In this document: positions 11,377 to 22,760 of the stretch, piece after piece | How positions within the stretch are numbered: the first letter of the stretch is position 1 | How the letters are laid out: each line of letters opens with the position of its first letter | NCBI GenBank assembly: GCA_022478985.1 | Contig: JAKSZP010013305.1 | Span: 62,001-126,000, forward strand | Source: Massospora cicadina | Taxonomy: Eukaryota; Entomophthoromycota; Entomophthoromycetes; Entomophthorales; Entomophthoraceae | DNA: 64,000 bases | Direction: 5' to 3' | Notes under the pieces: model-generated | The model's database searches: none | What the model saw: the letters and a program-made list of their open reading frames with translations, nothing else | Told to the model about the DNA's origin: nothing | Position numbers and translations under genes: made by a program

Positions 11377-12230
11377 ATGAGTCCCCATGGCAGCACCCTG
11401 GCCCTGCAATCCATCAACGCAAATGGGTTGCGGGACTTTAAGCGGAGAGCCCGCCTCCTCCAAAACTTCAGGTCAGCACAAATTGACATCGCTGCTGTCC
11501 AGGAACCCCATATCCTCCCCCACGAACAATCTGCATGGAATGAACAGTTTGGAGGCAACTCCTTCTGGACAAACCATGCCGCCCTCGTGGTTTGAATCCC
11601 CGGGTTAAAACCCATTCTTTTTCACAATATCTAGGTGGCCGCCTCATACTGGCCAAACTCACCACTCCTGACTTCTCCTTCTTCGCTGCAAGCATCTACC
11701 TGCCTAATGCAGGTGGAGCAAAATCGGCTCTTGGAAGAGCTCGTCCAACTCAAACTCTTACGGAATACAGTCCTCTTAGGAGATTTCAACACAACCATAA
11801 GTCGCGTCCGTGACTCTTACCCCCTGCAGCAAAGGAACGCCCTGGATCAAGTCGCCTCCAGGATTTTCTTCGCCTGAGTGGCTTTATAGATGCGCTTCCA
11901 CCCTCCGCGTCTGGCCTAGGTTGCATGACTAGGATCCAGTATGATGGAAGAGCTTTCCAGTCAGCGTCACGCATAGATATGGCACTGATTGGCCCCCTGA
12001 TAATTGGCCGCGTCTCCTCTCCCATCTCTCGTGACAACCATCTGAGTGATCACAGGTCACTCACCGTTGTCCTCACCACCACACTTAGACCGTCGCATAG
12101 GTTCTGGCCTAGGGTTGCCCCAGCTCTTCTCAACAACCCCTTAACTAAGGAGAAGCTGTCTATGACCATCCGGGAGACTCTCACCTCCCCCCACCCCACC
12201 TTCTTGACCACAAGGCTAGATGGGCAGTGA
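11377..12230 (+). pseudogene. LINE ORF2: APE-type endonuclease domain
   Basis: ATG 11377 lies 36 bp after the ORF1 stop. The domain starts TLALQSINANGL (metal-site Asn), then AAVQEPHI (catalytic Glu), LLGDFNT (Asp and Asn) and DNHLSDHRSLTVVL (final Asp-His pair). All signature motifs of an APE-like nicking endonuclease are present, but in three frames, with breaks near 11595, 11640 and 11880. It would nick the target DNA for target-primed reverse transcription. Confidence 0.85.
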
Positions 12231-13756
12231 CCAAGGAGGGCATCACCCGCGTTGCTTACAACTGTGCCAAAGCCCAGATGACTGCAGCTCGCGCCAGAGT
12301 CAAAAGGGCGGAAGCCAGAATCAGACATCTGGAGAGAAACTGCCAGCCTTCGCCCTCTCTCAGATGGTTGGAAGACTGGGATGCGGCGCAGGAAGCACTC
12401 CGCTTGGAGCTCACACTGCAGGAAGAACGGGCAGCAAACTTTACAACATCTCGTTACTATGCTCAATGGGAACGCCCCACCCGCTTCTTTTTTCAGAAAC
12501 AGAAAGTCCGGTCAACAGCGCAGGATATTATTGCACTGAAGATTGGCACTACAACCACTTCAGATAAGGAGGAAATCACGCAGGAACTACACCGCTTCTA
12601 CTCCAGCCTCTTCCATGCCACCCAGGTGGACCCATCGGACATCCAAGACTTTTTGTGACGGGCTCCAGAGCCGCCCATTGACCCACGGGCTGATGAGGCT
12701 CTACTGGCGCCTATTTTCATCCAGGAGGTGATGGAAACCCTTCTGAAATCCCCACGGCTTAAAGCCCCAGGCCCAGATGGAATACCCTTCGAGGTGTACC
12801 TTCTGGAACCTGCAGTGATAGCCAGAACCCTCCGCGACCTCTTCGCTGCACTCTTGGTGAATGGCGAAGTCCTCCCCAACTCCAGAGGCTCAATAACGAC
12901 CCTCATTCACAAGAAGTCAGACCGTGAGAACCTGGCGAACTGGCGCCCCATAGCGTTGATCAACACAGACCACAAGCTCTTCACGAAGCTTCTGGCCAAC
13001 CGCATTACCACATGGATGTCACCTCGCCTCTCCTCATCCCAGCACGGTTTTGTTCCGGGGAGGTCGTTATGGGACAACTATAATGACCTTCACGTGACTT
13101 TGACTGCTAACTCTCGTAAGGTGAATGGCTTTGTGGCTCTCCTGGATATGGAGAAAGCATATGATCGGGTAGCCTGGAAGTATATTGATGCTTCCCTGGC
13201 CCGCTTCCATCTCCCACCCGCAGCTAGGCGCTAGATATCAGCGCTCTATGACCAGCTTCACACAAGAGTCCTGGCGCCAATGGGTTTTACAGTGGCAGTA
13301 CCAGTTGGACAAGGTCTCCGGCAAGGGGGCCCCCTGAGCCCTATCCTTTTTAACATCACCCTTGACCCCCTCTTGGCCTCCTTACAGGACAAGCTAACAG
13401 GGATTCTGGTCCCAGGTAAAGCCGCCACACGCACCATGGCATTTGCAGATAACACTGCCATTGCATTTGGCTGCCCTGGGGATGTTGCCCTCGCTGCTGT
13501 GACCAGAGAGAGGTACACCGAGGCGTCCAACGCCATGGTCAACACCTCCAAGACAACAGTTGTACAGGTCGGCTCCCCCACCTTCCCCCCACCATTTGGT
13601 ATTGAACCTGAGCGCGTTACCTTCCGTCACCTGGGCGTTCTCACCAACCAACAAGGAGTTGCGCTAAAAGACAATGAGGACTTGCTCCTAGAAGCAGTTA
13701 ACTCCAGGATTTCCAGCTGGAACCGGTGGCACATCACCCCCAGGGTCGAGCTCTGA
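12227..13756 (+). pseudogene. LINE ORF2: linker and reverse transcriptase
   Basis: A helical linker (12227-12658, ending in TGA) leads to the RT fingers and palm: APGPDGIPFEVY, LANWRPIALINTDHKLF, SSQHGFVPGRS, LLDMEKAYDRVAW, then after a TAG at 13232-13234 PVGQGLRQGGPLSPILFN and MAFADNTAIA. The catalytic FADD box reads FADN: the second Asp codon GAC has become AAC. RT therefore carries both nonsense changes and a lost metal ligand. Confidence 0.9.
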
Positions 13757-14740
13757 TGGCCAATGTGTTCCTCATCTCCAAAGTCTGGTTCCTAGCGCAC
13801 GTCTGCCCATTCACAGATGCCTTTTATATGCGGCTTAATGTACTCCTCCGCTGTTGGATCTGGAGCTCAAAACATCCACCAATGGCCCTCTCAACCATTT
13901 CCTGACCCTGCAATGAAGGGGGCCTAGGGCTTCTGGACACGCGATCCCACGCCACCACAATCTTCCTGAAGTTCCTATGGCCGATTGTCTGCTGGGACGC
14001 GACCCCCATGCCCCAATGGGCGCCCGCCCTCCGCCAGTCAGTGTCAGCAGCCCTGGGTCTTCCTAGAGCATCTTTGACATCATTAGGGGAGTGGCTCACA
14101 AACCACCCAGGCCATCGCCTGAAACCATCCTCATCCCCCTACTGGACCAGGCTCTCCTTGCCCTGAAACGAGTAGGCGCGCGGATCCACCATGCCTTCCC
14201 ATACAGAAGGGAAGGCCCTGGCCTCAGCCCCCATCGCCATGTAATTGTGCACAATGAGCAAGTTGTCACAACTCGCCTCAACCCCCAAGATCGTCCTCCC
14301 ATCCGCCCAAGACTCCTTGAGCTCCTCTCTCCTTTGTGAAATTCGACCTTAAGGAATTGTGGAAGGACGTCTATCACCCCATCCTGTCAGCAAAGGTGTC
14401 CAACACCTTATGGAGGGTGCTCCACTGTTCATAAAGGACAGGGGACCGGACTGGACCTACCTTCCAGCACCGAAGCTGCCCACGCTGTGTGGAGCCTATT
14501 GACTCCCACCTATATCGTTTTTTCACCTGTCCAGGTGTCGCCGCATTTTGGCTAAAGGCTCGCGCGCTCCTCCATGCTCAGCCCTGGTCTGGACACCCTG
14601 TGCAAGACCTCATGTTTGAGCAGACATTGCCTGGTTGCCACCGACCCCTCTGTGTCCTCGCCTATGCCACAGCCATCTGGACCATCCATAACTCCTTCCT
14701 TCGTGCTGCCTTTGACCAGCAGGTGTGGACCCTTCCATAA
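13757..14740 (+). pseudogene. LINE ORF2: C-terminal region with CCHC-like zinc motif
   Basis: Frames after 13757 include KVWFLAHVCPF, LLRCWIWSSKHPPMAL and EGGLGLLD, a stretch typical of LINE C-termini. Near 14470-14540 is CPRC-x7-H-x5-C (in RSCPRCVEPIDSHLYRFFTC), the usual terminal cysteine motif. Frame 14489-14740 then runs to a stop in TLP. At least three frameshifts break the region. Confidence 0.75.
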
Positions 14741-14970
14741 ATGATCACCCACTTTCAGGTACACTTTGAGATGGCCCTGAAGGTCTGCACTATGTCGCCA
14801 ACCCTCCCCCGCTCAGTTGTCACTGCAGCACGGCTCTGGCGCGCAACCCCCCTCCCTTTCTCGATGCCTCCTCCCTCCCCTTCCCTTGCCTCAGGCTCTT
14901 AGGAGCCCAGGCGTAATTCAATAAACATTGATGAATCCCCCCTCAGGTTGGGACCATCTAGTACTAAAAA
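14741..14970 (+). other. LINE 3' untranslated region and tail
   Basis: Pyrimidine-rich sequence is followed by AATAAA at 14920-14925 and the terminus ACCATCTAGTACTA plus an A run. The same terminal sequence appears inverted at 15716-15731 and 51629-51650. Confidence 0.8.
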
Positions 14971-14984
14971 AAGAACCACTGAGA
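14971..14984 (+). repeat. Target-site duplication, right of LINE
   Basis: AAGAACCACTGAGA, identical to 8512-8525; the interrupted LTR resumes at 14985. Confidence 0.9.
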
Positions 14985-15260
14985 TTAATCCTAGGTTAAG
15001 TTCTATCATAAGAGCGAAGAAGACATACCTGCGTTGTAGAAAAATTTAAGATTAGGACAAGCACCAGTTTAGCGTTAAACAAAAAAAATCATCTTAGCTA
15101 TAATAAGATCAACTAGAGTAGTAGCTCATACTCTTACTGCCCTATTCTTTTGATTACCAACAATATAATTCAACGCAGAACCAAAGACCTGTTCAGTTAA
15201 TCAAGTTAGTGGAAGCGAGCTACTATCCTGAGATAGTAAACAGCTCCTAAAATTTACCAT

Positions 15261-15276
15261 TTGGTGCTCACTACAA
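15261..15276 (+). other. A-family primer-binding site
   Basis: TTGGTGCTCACTAC follows the LTR end. Equivalent sites are TTGGTGCTCATTAC after the 5' LTR of A (41240) and TTGGTGCTCATCAC after the 5' LTR of F (minus strand, 60470). The TGG start fits a tRNA 3' CCA end; I could not name the tRNA. Confidence 0.65.
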
Positions 15277-15310
15277 GAAAGGAAATTGAGTAGCCAGTAG
15301 CTCCCAATTT

Positions 15311-15627
15311 TACATTGGTGGATAAAATATCTTTATCCCCCAGAACCTTTTTCAGGTTAATAAAATGGGAATTGTTTTCTCTTAAGAAAGGTACACAAAA
15401 CCCAAGCTAGTGCGCGGGCGGGCTTCCAATACATTTCACCAATTTGGCTAGGGGTTTGAAGTAACCTCATCAGTGCAAACCAAACAATTTGGCCAGATAC
15501 TAGGAGTAAAACCATTACTCTGATCTGAAAAATTCCGCAAAAAAGTAGACTGAAGATTTTAAGAGATATTTGAACTATTCATCACTGCAATCTTCTTATA
15601 ACTAGTCATACACACAACTGTCCAACA
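15311..15627 (-). repeat. 3' LTR of M1
   Basis: On the minus strand it begins TGTTGGACAGTTGTG, after a purine tract AAAGGGGTTAA. It shares GATGAATAGTTCAA, AATCTTCAGT and TTCTGGGGGAT with 21263-21562. About 310 bp; the left edge is uncertain by some bases. Confidence 0.65.
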
Positions 15628-15715
15628 TTAACCCCTTTATAAATGTTGGGGTGAGAATATATTGTAGAAATCATAAAATGTACTAGGCGATAGTGACTCT
15701 AGAAGCAAGAGACTT

Positions 15716-15731
15716 TTTTTAGTACTAGATT
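15716..15731 (-). mobile_element. Minimal LINE insertion (about 16 bp) in M1
   Basis: TTTTTAGTACTAGATT is the reverse complement of the LINE 3' end (CTAGTACTAAAAA). It is flanked by direct copies of TCTAGAAGCAAGAGACTT at 15698-15715 and 15732-15749. This is what extreme 5' truncation in target-primed reverse transcription would leave. Confidence 0.85.
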
Positions 15732-15769
15732 TCTAGAAGCAAGAGACTTGATAGAATATTTATCACCCC

Positions 15770-16720
15770 TCTTGTAGTTGACAATGAAAGGTCCTTCCAA
15801 AATGGACCTGATCTTCTTGCTTCTTGGAGTAATAGTTATGATAATATAAAAAAGTCAGATATTTGAAAAGAGTGTAAAGGTGGTCTGAGCTCATGAGCTG
15901 CTTGACCTTTTTAATGACGCTTTTAGACAAACTGGTCATATCCTCATATTTTAGTTTGTGACGTGTTGGGACAACCTCTTCATGGCATTGTCAGGATCGT
16001 CCATCCTAGCAGAATAGCACTTTAAAAAAAAGAGTAGATATCCCAGGTTCTCGGCCATATAAAACGTTGAAAGGAGACATTTTAAGGATATGGTGATTAC
16101 TGATATGAAATGCCATTAGGGCATTAGGCAAGAACTGATCCCAGTATAGAGGTCTAAAGCGGCCATTTTTGTAATATGGATGCCAAAGTTCCATTCACTC
16201 TTTTTATAGTATTTTTGTAGAAGATTATAGGGGGCAATTAGAGTTGTTGTGCTCTCATAAGGTAGTTAGAATCTTGCCCACTCTGGAAAAGATAGATTTC
16301 CCGCGTCATAGAGTAGAACCTGGGGGTAACCATGGTAAGTCAGGATGTACTAATGAAGATAAGTTGTGGTAGCTTTGTTAGTTTTAGCGGGGAGAGCCAT
16401 AGCTTCAATATTTCATAAGACGATCAATTTCTACTAGTATGTAGTAATCACTGCTGACAGTCTGGTGTAGGGGCCAGACCACAACTAAAATTTTTTCGGT
16501 AAAGGGTTACTGAGGGGTAGTAGGTTGATATATGATTGGTCTTGAGACTGGATTGCTTTTTGCAGGCTAAGCAGGCATCCAGGACTTTGATAATGAATTC
16601 CATATTTCCCTCCCAATAGTAATGATCTCTAATCCATTTATAGGTCTTCTGTACTCCGCCATGAACTTGGTAGATTGGGCCTCCATGATGGCAGGTACTC
16701 TTTCTGAGGGTCATAGATAG
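15770..16720 (-). pseudogene. M1 integrase fragments
   Basis: Minus-strand frame 16714-16448 gives the zinc-binding part (CHHGGPIYQVHGGVQKTYKW, then CLACKKQ). Frame 16194-16006 gives the end of the core (LWHPYYKNGRFRPLYWDQ, SPFNVLYGREPG). Further left, GPFIVNYKRG near 15790 is a GPY/F-type module. The catalytic core between them is scrambled. Confidence 0.75.
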
Positions 16721-16899
16721 GGCAGCCAGTTGGTCCCTATCTTTTTGTATAAATTCCTGCTCTTTAACTTGGCGTTGTAGAGTCTCAATAGCATTTTCTT
16801 AACGGGTCATCTCTATCATCCCAGGCGTTAGGGGTCATAAGGAGGTCATGCAACCTCTCAGCTTCACCATTTTCTAAGTGAAGAAAAGGCGGCCAAGTC

Positions 16900-18170
16900 A
16901 ATACCAATGTTTATATGACTGGTTCCATCCTGGTGATGAATATTCATATCATAATGTTGATGCTTCAAGGCATAATGAGTCAACCGTCCAGTAGGATCTT
17001 TCATATTTTGGAGCTATTACAAGGAGGCGAGGTCTTTAGCCACAATGAAGGTAGTTTGATACAGGAATGGATGGTGGTGTTTTAAAGATAGTAGGACAGC
17101 CAGACAATCCTTTTCTGTGACTCTAAAGTTGCTTTCAGATTTTTAAAGAATATTGATGAAGTAAAAGACTGGATGATCTACATCATTATTGATTGAGCCA
17201 GGATGGCTCTGACATCTTGATCATAGACATTAATAAACAAGATGAAAGGTTTAGCATAGTCAGGATAACGTGAGGTAGGATGTTCTTGTAGAATTTGCTT
17301 TAGCGTCTCAAAGGCGGCCTGTTGTTCAGCACCCTAATAGAAAGGAGTGTTCTTAGCTAATAGTTGTATGAGAGGCTCACCAAGCTGAGCGAATTTTGGG
17401 ATGAGCTGATGGTAATACCCCATGCCCAGAAACACCCAAATATCCTTCAGGTCTTTAGAGGCATTTTAAAATTAGCTTAAACCTTGTCTTATAAAGGTTG
17501 TATTCCTTCCTGTGAGATAGCATGCTCAAGAGAATCTAACTCTTTTGGAAAAAGTGCATTTTGATTACTTCAACTTAATGTTGGACTCATGCAAATAATG
17601 AAAGACTTCCTTTAGGTGTTAAGGTGTTCGTTGAAAGTTTATAAAAAACCATGATGTCATCAAGTTAGACATTCACGCAGTTTGGTTTAAGATCCTGCAA
17701 GATGTGACCCATTGCTCGTTGGAATGACACAGGAGCATTGCACAACCATTGCGGTAGGCAGGTGTGCTGAAATAGGCCATCACTACAAATGAGAGCACAT
17801 TTCTCCTGATCTTGTGGCAAAAGGTCCATTTGCCAGTATGCGCTGGCCAAATCCATAGTGAAGAAGAACTTGGAGCTAAAAATTTGTTCAAGAGCATCAT
17901 CAATGTTTGGGACAGGATATCTATCTTCTCAGTGAGGTTGTTCAACATGTGGTAGTCCATAACTACCAGTTAGCCTCTGTTTTCATTTTTAATAAACAAG
18001 AGAAGAGACGCCCAAGGGATTTTATAAGGTGCTAAAAGCCCAGCGTCTAGCAACTGCTCAAGTTCAGTTCTCATTTGTTTTTCTTTGACTTTATTTACAG
18101 TAATGTTTAAATTAGATAGGACTGGCATCACTAACATCAATGTGTAACTCCAATTCTTCATGTACCCATA
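16900..18170 (-). pseudogene. M1 reverse transcriptase and RNase H fragments
   Basis: From the right: LLDAGLLAPYKIPWASLLLF, DYHMLNNLTEKIDILSQTL, MDLASAYWQMDLLPQDQEKC and FQHTCLPQWLCNAPVSFQRA. The active-site box near 17670 reads stop-LDD, so the Tyr codon of YLDD has become a stop. RNase H-like sequence follows to about 16900 in pieces. Confidence 0.8.
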
Positions 18171-18750
18171 ATCAGTATCAGTTTTGAGAATATATTACTG
18201 TAGGTATCTGTTAATTAGTGGACACTCTAGAGCTCATTAAAGGTGAGTTCATCTAAAATTTGAACGTTAGGCAGAATAAATAATAGGTTGTCAATATGTA
18301 GGCCCATTTCTAACATAGACCTGATGCAGTGGTCTTATGCAATATCCTCAAGGGGAATTATCAGACCTTTTTCTATTTCCCTGTGTTTTTTCACAATAAT
18401 GTCCTTATGGGCAAGATTCCCCAGAAGAATTTTAACAGGTCGTTGATAGGCAGGATCTAGTATTCCAGCCAATAAATGGGGGTCTGGGGGCTAACTCTAG
18501 CGACTCTTGTCAGATGGAACAAGCAGTTTTGTGGGACTTATAAAGTAATCTTAGTGTCAATAACCTGTTTCTCAAAAGACTTAATTACTATCTCCTCCAA
18601 GGCATAAAACGAAATTTCCTCTGAAGCGTCCACCAACTCATAATTTCTTTGTATTGTTCCCAGACGTTGTATAATGTAATGATAAGGCAGAAGAAGGGTA
18701 TTCAACTAAACAAGAGTATTCTTAGTTGTTAGATTCTTTATTGGTTTGGA

Positions 18751-19070
18751 TCAGAGGAGCCTCATATTTTTTAGGGAAAGGAAACACCGTTTGAGGTTAA
18801 TGATTCCATCATACTCAAGCATGAATTGGGTGCCAATAGGCATATCATAATTTTTGTTATCTAAGGTTAAAGCTGGTGCTGACAGGATAAGCTTCCCAAA
18901 TCTGAGGGGTAAAGAAGAGTAAGCACCACTAGTGCATGTACTGATGGGACCCGCAGTTACATACTCTTGAGAGTATTCTAGGTCAATTGGCAACTTAATC
19001 TTATTAAAAAGTTTTTAGGAGATCACATTGATTAGGGACCAGTGTCAAAGGTGGCCATAACTCATACCTT
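18751..19070 (-). pseudogene. M1 aspartic protease fragment
   Basis: Near 19040 the minus strand encodes ATFDTGP with the Asp-Thr-Gly active site, followed by stops. Frame 18993-18751 (MPIDLEYSQEYVTAG, then DMPIGTQFMLEYDGIINL) fits the rest of a retroviral-type protease. Confidence 0.6.
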
Positions 19071-19879
19071 GTTGATGCTGACCTCCACCTTGGTTAAAAT
19101 TCCACCAAATAAGAGGTAAGAGCTAGAACCTGCTCAAGATGGAAAGTAGAGTCAAGTTTTTACCTTTCCTAGGATAATTATCTTTAATAAATTGTAAAGT
19201 ATGAATATGCTGAATAAGTCATATTAATAAAGCAGTGAACTAATTGTCATCATTAGAGGTATCAATAGCTTCAGGGCACCCCTAGAACTTGGCTAAGATA
19301 GATTTCATCGGGTATCACGGCCTTATTTACTCCTTCAGGGTTTAGCTGATTCAGTATCCCTACTTCAACTGGGGCTCCTAGAACATAATATCAAACGTCC
19401 TCATACTCCCTTCAGATTCTTCATCAGGGGGGATGCTTATGCATATTGGAGGAGGGATAGGAGGGGGGTTAAAGTTAAGCCCTTCAAGTTCATTGGCTGC
19501 TTCATAAGATAAACCTTGTTAACAGGCCCTTTTTGTTCCAGTGGCTTATGCGCTCAATAACCATTTTGGCCATAGTATAGGGCGTATCAGATTCAACGGC
19601 CTTTGCCTTGAGCTCTTTTGTAGGTGTTTAGAGAGTTTGGACTCAGCCTTCCAAGGCGGTGTGATGTGGGGTTTTAGCTGCACCTTGGGGGCAGCTTTTG
19701 GGAGGCGAATAGCCAGAGAAGTTACTGAGGAAGCTATGGACTGCATCTTGGATGGCTGTGACAATAAAGCCAATGTGGAAAACCTTAGTGGATTGCATGG
19801 AATGGAGCGATTTTTAAATGGAATGTGCAGGGTGAGCTCTGGGTGCTTGGGACAGAAGGGACTGTTGCCCTGTCACTGA

Positions 19880-20700
19880 GAATACATTCATGCCTAGCTC
19901 ACATGGTGGAGGGATGTCTGTTTTGAGTTTTACCCCGGGAGCAGGCTTTGGGATAGCAACGAGCACAGAAGGGGACTTGGGAGTCGTTGTGCACCTTTTG
20001 CTAAGCTATGGTGGGAGATCCTCAATTGTTTAGACTTGGGGCTTCAACCCAACTCCTTGGGCAGGTTCGCTTTTGTGGAAATCCACAACATCCAATTAAA
20101 ATCCTTTATGTCATGATGCTTCCAGAAATGACGCTTGACTGTGATAATATGCCTTGCTAAAAAAGGGTGAGAAGCTAAACCAGTCATCATGAAAGCAATA
20201 GCATTGTCAAGAGATAGCATTTTAAAAGTAGCAAGGGTTGGTCTTCACCATAGACCCAATATAAAGTGGCAAGCGATTCTCCATTTTGCATGCTAAGGAA
20301 CATATTAGCCTGTTTTTCCGCTTAAGCTTTTATATAAACCAAATCTTTCAATAAGCGCTTGCTTAACTTCTGCCCAGGTACTAAGGGTGTCCATTTGAGG
20401 GACCATTATCTATTGGTTCATGTGACTTAGGCAAGGGATAATACGCTTAATTTTTTAGATGTTTGGTTATCCCTTCCATAGCAGATTCATATACTTATAA
20501 AAAATGAAACAATGTTACCCTCACCAGGGATAAACTTGTCTTTAAACGAGGGTTTGAATGGGGCAGAATATTTCTAGTATGAATATTAACAGCAAGAGAA
20601 GCTTCACAAGAATTTTGAGAGGGAGACTGTTTAAGCTTTTTAAGATGTGACAAAGCATTTGCTAGTTGCTGTTCCATAGCGGCTAGCCTTTGTTCATTAT
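19880..20700 (-). pseudogene. M1 gag remains
   Basis: The minus-strand frame 20677-20495 starts MEQQLANALSHLKKLKQS, a coiled-coil-like gag N-terminus, and later reads SLAVNIHTRNILPHSN. Downstream frames are too broken to follow. Assignment rests mainly on position upstream of the protease. Confidence 0.5.
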
Positions 20701-21262
20701 CAATAGGGGATTAGAAAAGTACTCCCCCAAATGTTCTCCATTTTTATTTTTTAACTATTGTGGTGTACAGGATGCATTTGTAGTGATCACCGCTTGTTGG
20801 AATCATGGAAAGGTTGGGCTCGCAGATGCTTGTTGGGCTCAGGATTTCAATAATAAAAAATATCAGAGTATTAAAATTCTCACCTGTTAGTTTTATAATT
20901 TTGGGTAACTTTAACCACAGATATTAAATTTTAACAATAAAAATGGGATTGATAATGGCACTTAAGCTTGGTAAAACAAGAGATATTAATAGACTAACAG
21001 CTCCAATCATTTAAGCTACTTGGAGGCTATCATGGGATAATTGAGAATTCATGATAAGCATTGGAGAGCTCAATTTAGCATAAATGAAGATTCAGTCTAT
21101 CTAAACTCTTGAGAAACTCTTCACCCTGATTGAGTTGCATTTCGGATGGTAAGTTATCAATAGGGATGATGAACCTATGTGGTTAAGACTTAATACATTT
21201 CACCAAACAGTCATCAAAAAAATAATTGCACCTCGGCAGAATATTAGACTTCTCAAAGGTGA

Positions 21263-21562
21263 TTGGCTAGTAAAATATTAGCATCCCCCAGAATCGCTCC
21301 AGGTCTATAAAAGGTGGTTAGTTTTTATTAGGTGGTGGCACTGAATGTACAGCAGTGCTTGGGTGAACCATGGAGTCAGGTGTCCTATCTGCCAGAAGTT
21401 TGGCGTGTTTGCATTAACAATACCTGGCCTTCCTGCTGAGGGTGAGAAATTTAATTGTTACCTGATTGGGACCACTAGACCAAGAGTTAAACTGAAGATT
21501 ATTATTGAACTATTCTTCATGGAGACATTCTTATTAACCATTCAAACCTTAATTGTCTGACA
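21263..21562 (-). repeat. 5' LTR of M1
   Basis: On the minus strand it starts TGTCAGACAATTAAGG and ends near AGCCAATCA, about 300 bp, alignable along its length with 15311-15627 though strongly diverged. Confidence 0.6.
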
Positions 21563-22276
21563 GGGGCCTGTGGTATGCATCTGAACTATTCTAATCTTAA
21601 CTTAACCCTTAGATCATCCCATTTCAAAGTCTCCAGGTTAGCTGACTCCCTACCATTCTGATCCATACATTAGTACTAACATACCCAAAGTGGACGGGCA
21701 GACTTCTAATCACCTGCCACCATGACAAATCTAAATCTAATTTAAACTATTAACATTGCTAAAACAGAAATCCTGACCTAATGGATTGACATGATAAATG
21801 GAAAGCATTGTAATATCTATACAGAATTGCCTTCAGATTCTGGGTTAATCATTACTGGTCAATTGATACACAATTGGTTTAAATTTAACATTCACTATTA
21901 TTCACATGGTAGCTCCTCTAACTCACATGATATTGGTCTATGTCCTGAATAGGCAGTCACCCTTACTCAAAATTTAATCTGAAGGTTGTTAATCCTTTTT
22001 CAGACATTTTTGTATATGCAAAGCGTATAAAACCCTGCTACTTATCACTTAATCTTCATTATTATCTATATCTTTGGTTATACTAACAAGTCACAAACGT
22101 AGGACAACTTTACTCAATTTATTATTCAGTAAAAATCTTCGCCATGTCTTCCTATACAGATGAAAGCTCTACTTGTCTAAGTAAAAGTTTCATTTTTAGT
22201 CCCATCTTCTTGGATACCCGTGAATATAATCCACTTATCATCCATCTTTACAGTTGATATATTGGTGATTAGCACT
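21563..22276. other. Non-coding stretch, possible LTR promoter remnant
   Basis: No domain or long frame. GCGTATAAAACCC near 22025 is a good TATA box, so an eroded LTR is possible, but I found no partner copy. Confidence 0.4.
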
Positions 22277-22760
22277 GTGAATCTTGGGCAGAAACCTCTC
22301 CATCTGGATTAGGATCAAATCCCATTCTGCCCAAAAAAGGGTCAGAAGCTGGCACTAGTACCTCTCACCTCCCAGGGCAATATAGCCCATGTGGTGGATG
22401 AGAGGTGGGTCACAGCGTACCCCCTGAGGGTTACAGTCCCCCTCCCAGCTTTATTCTCCACCAAGCTGGTGGAAAATATTCAGAGGGTTTTTCATGAGGT
22501 GGCAAAGGTCTAAGGTTTAGCTGAAGAGGCCCTTTTGTACTCTATAGAGCAACAAGCTCTGGAGATGAGATTTAGTGAATTACCCCAAACCTGCCAAGAT
22601 TCTGTTATTGCATCAAAATCACCCCTATCTTTAACAGGTATGAGAGCATTCACAGATTTCCATCAACTGGGCTTGGCCTTATGTGACCTGTCCCTGAGCA
22701 TTACCTGCCAGCTGCCAAAAATGTCGCCAACATTGCAAAATGCATGTGCATGACATAAAA
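22277..22760 (+). pseudogene. Diverged G-family U3 frame (ORF-L copy 1)
   Basis: A frame from about 22330 encodes KKGQKLALVPLTSQGNIAHV, then VDERWVTAYPL, in the same register as KKVLKRVAVPLVTQGDLAYM and VDEHWVTALPL of element G (35210-35300). After one stop near 22511 it continues to 22753 (SIEQQALEMRFSELPQTCQD). DNA similarity to G is low while the protein motif persists. Function unknown. No LTR ends could be set; 22277 is the approximate start by comparison with G. Confidence 0.6.

Larger units (their letters stand above)
8526..14970 (+). mobile_element. Near full-length LINE (non-LTR retrotransposon)
   Basis: About 6.4 kb, bounded by a perfect 14-bp target duplication, with two reading frames and a 3' end in a short A run. 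ORF1 has an RRM-like domain and a CCHC knuckle; ORF2 has an APE-type endonuclease, reverse transcriptase and a C-terminal CCHC-like motif, the L1/Tad-type layout. It is markedly more GC-rich than its surroundings. Several stops and frameshifts, plus a changed catalytic residue, make it inactive. It inserted into the E1 LTR. Confidence 0.92.
7171..15259 (+). repeat. A-family LTR split by two non-LTR insertions
   Basis: The LTR begins TGTTGGGATTTTTA and ends AATTTACCA. It is in three pieces, 7171-7434, about 7969-8525 and 14985-15259, separated by a 0.53-kb insertion and the LINE, giving about 1.1 kb in all. Each piece aligns with the inverted LTRs of F (56269-57579 and 60471-61771), for example CTAAGCAGGTTG at 8120 and GAGGCGCCAAC at 8305. 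Oddly, a polypurine tract lies on its left and a primer-binding site TTGGTGCTCACTAC on its right, so it acts as both a 3' and a 5' LTR. Confidence 0.75.
15311..21562 (-). mobile_element. M1: minus-strand Ty3/gypsy element
   Basis: Reading leftwards from 21562: short LTR, gag, protease, RT, RNase H, integrase, polypurine tract (complement of 15628-15640) and the second LTR. The domain order and two related short LTRs define it. The polymerase is closest among window elements to that of A (both have a QEKCA-type RT segment). Many stops and shifts show it is old. I could not find a convincing target duplication. Confidence 0.8.

Noticed and set aside
19541..19879. 112-codon plus-strand open frame in M1
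   Set aside because: It lies antisense to M1 gag/protease and has no counterpart elsewhere; treated as a shadow.
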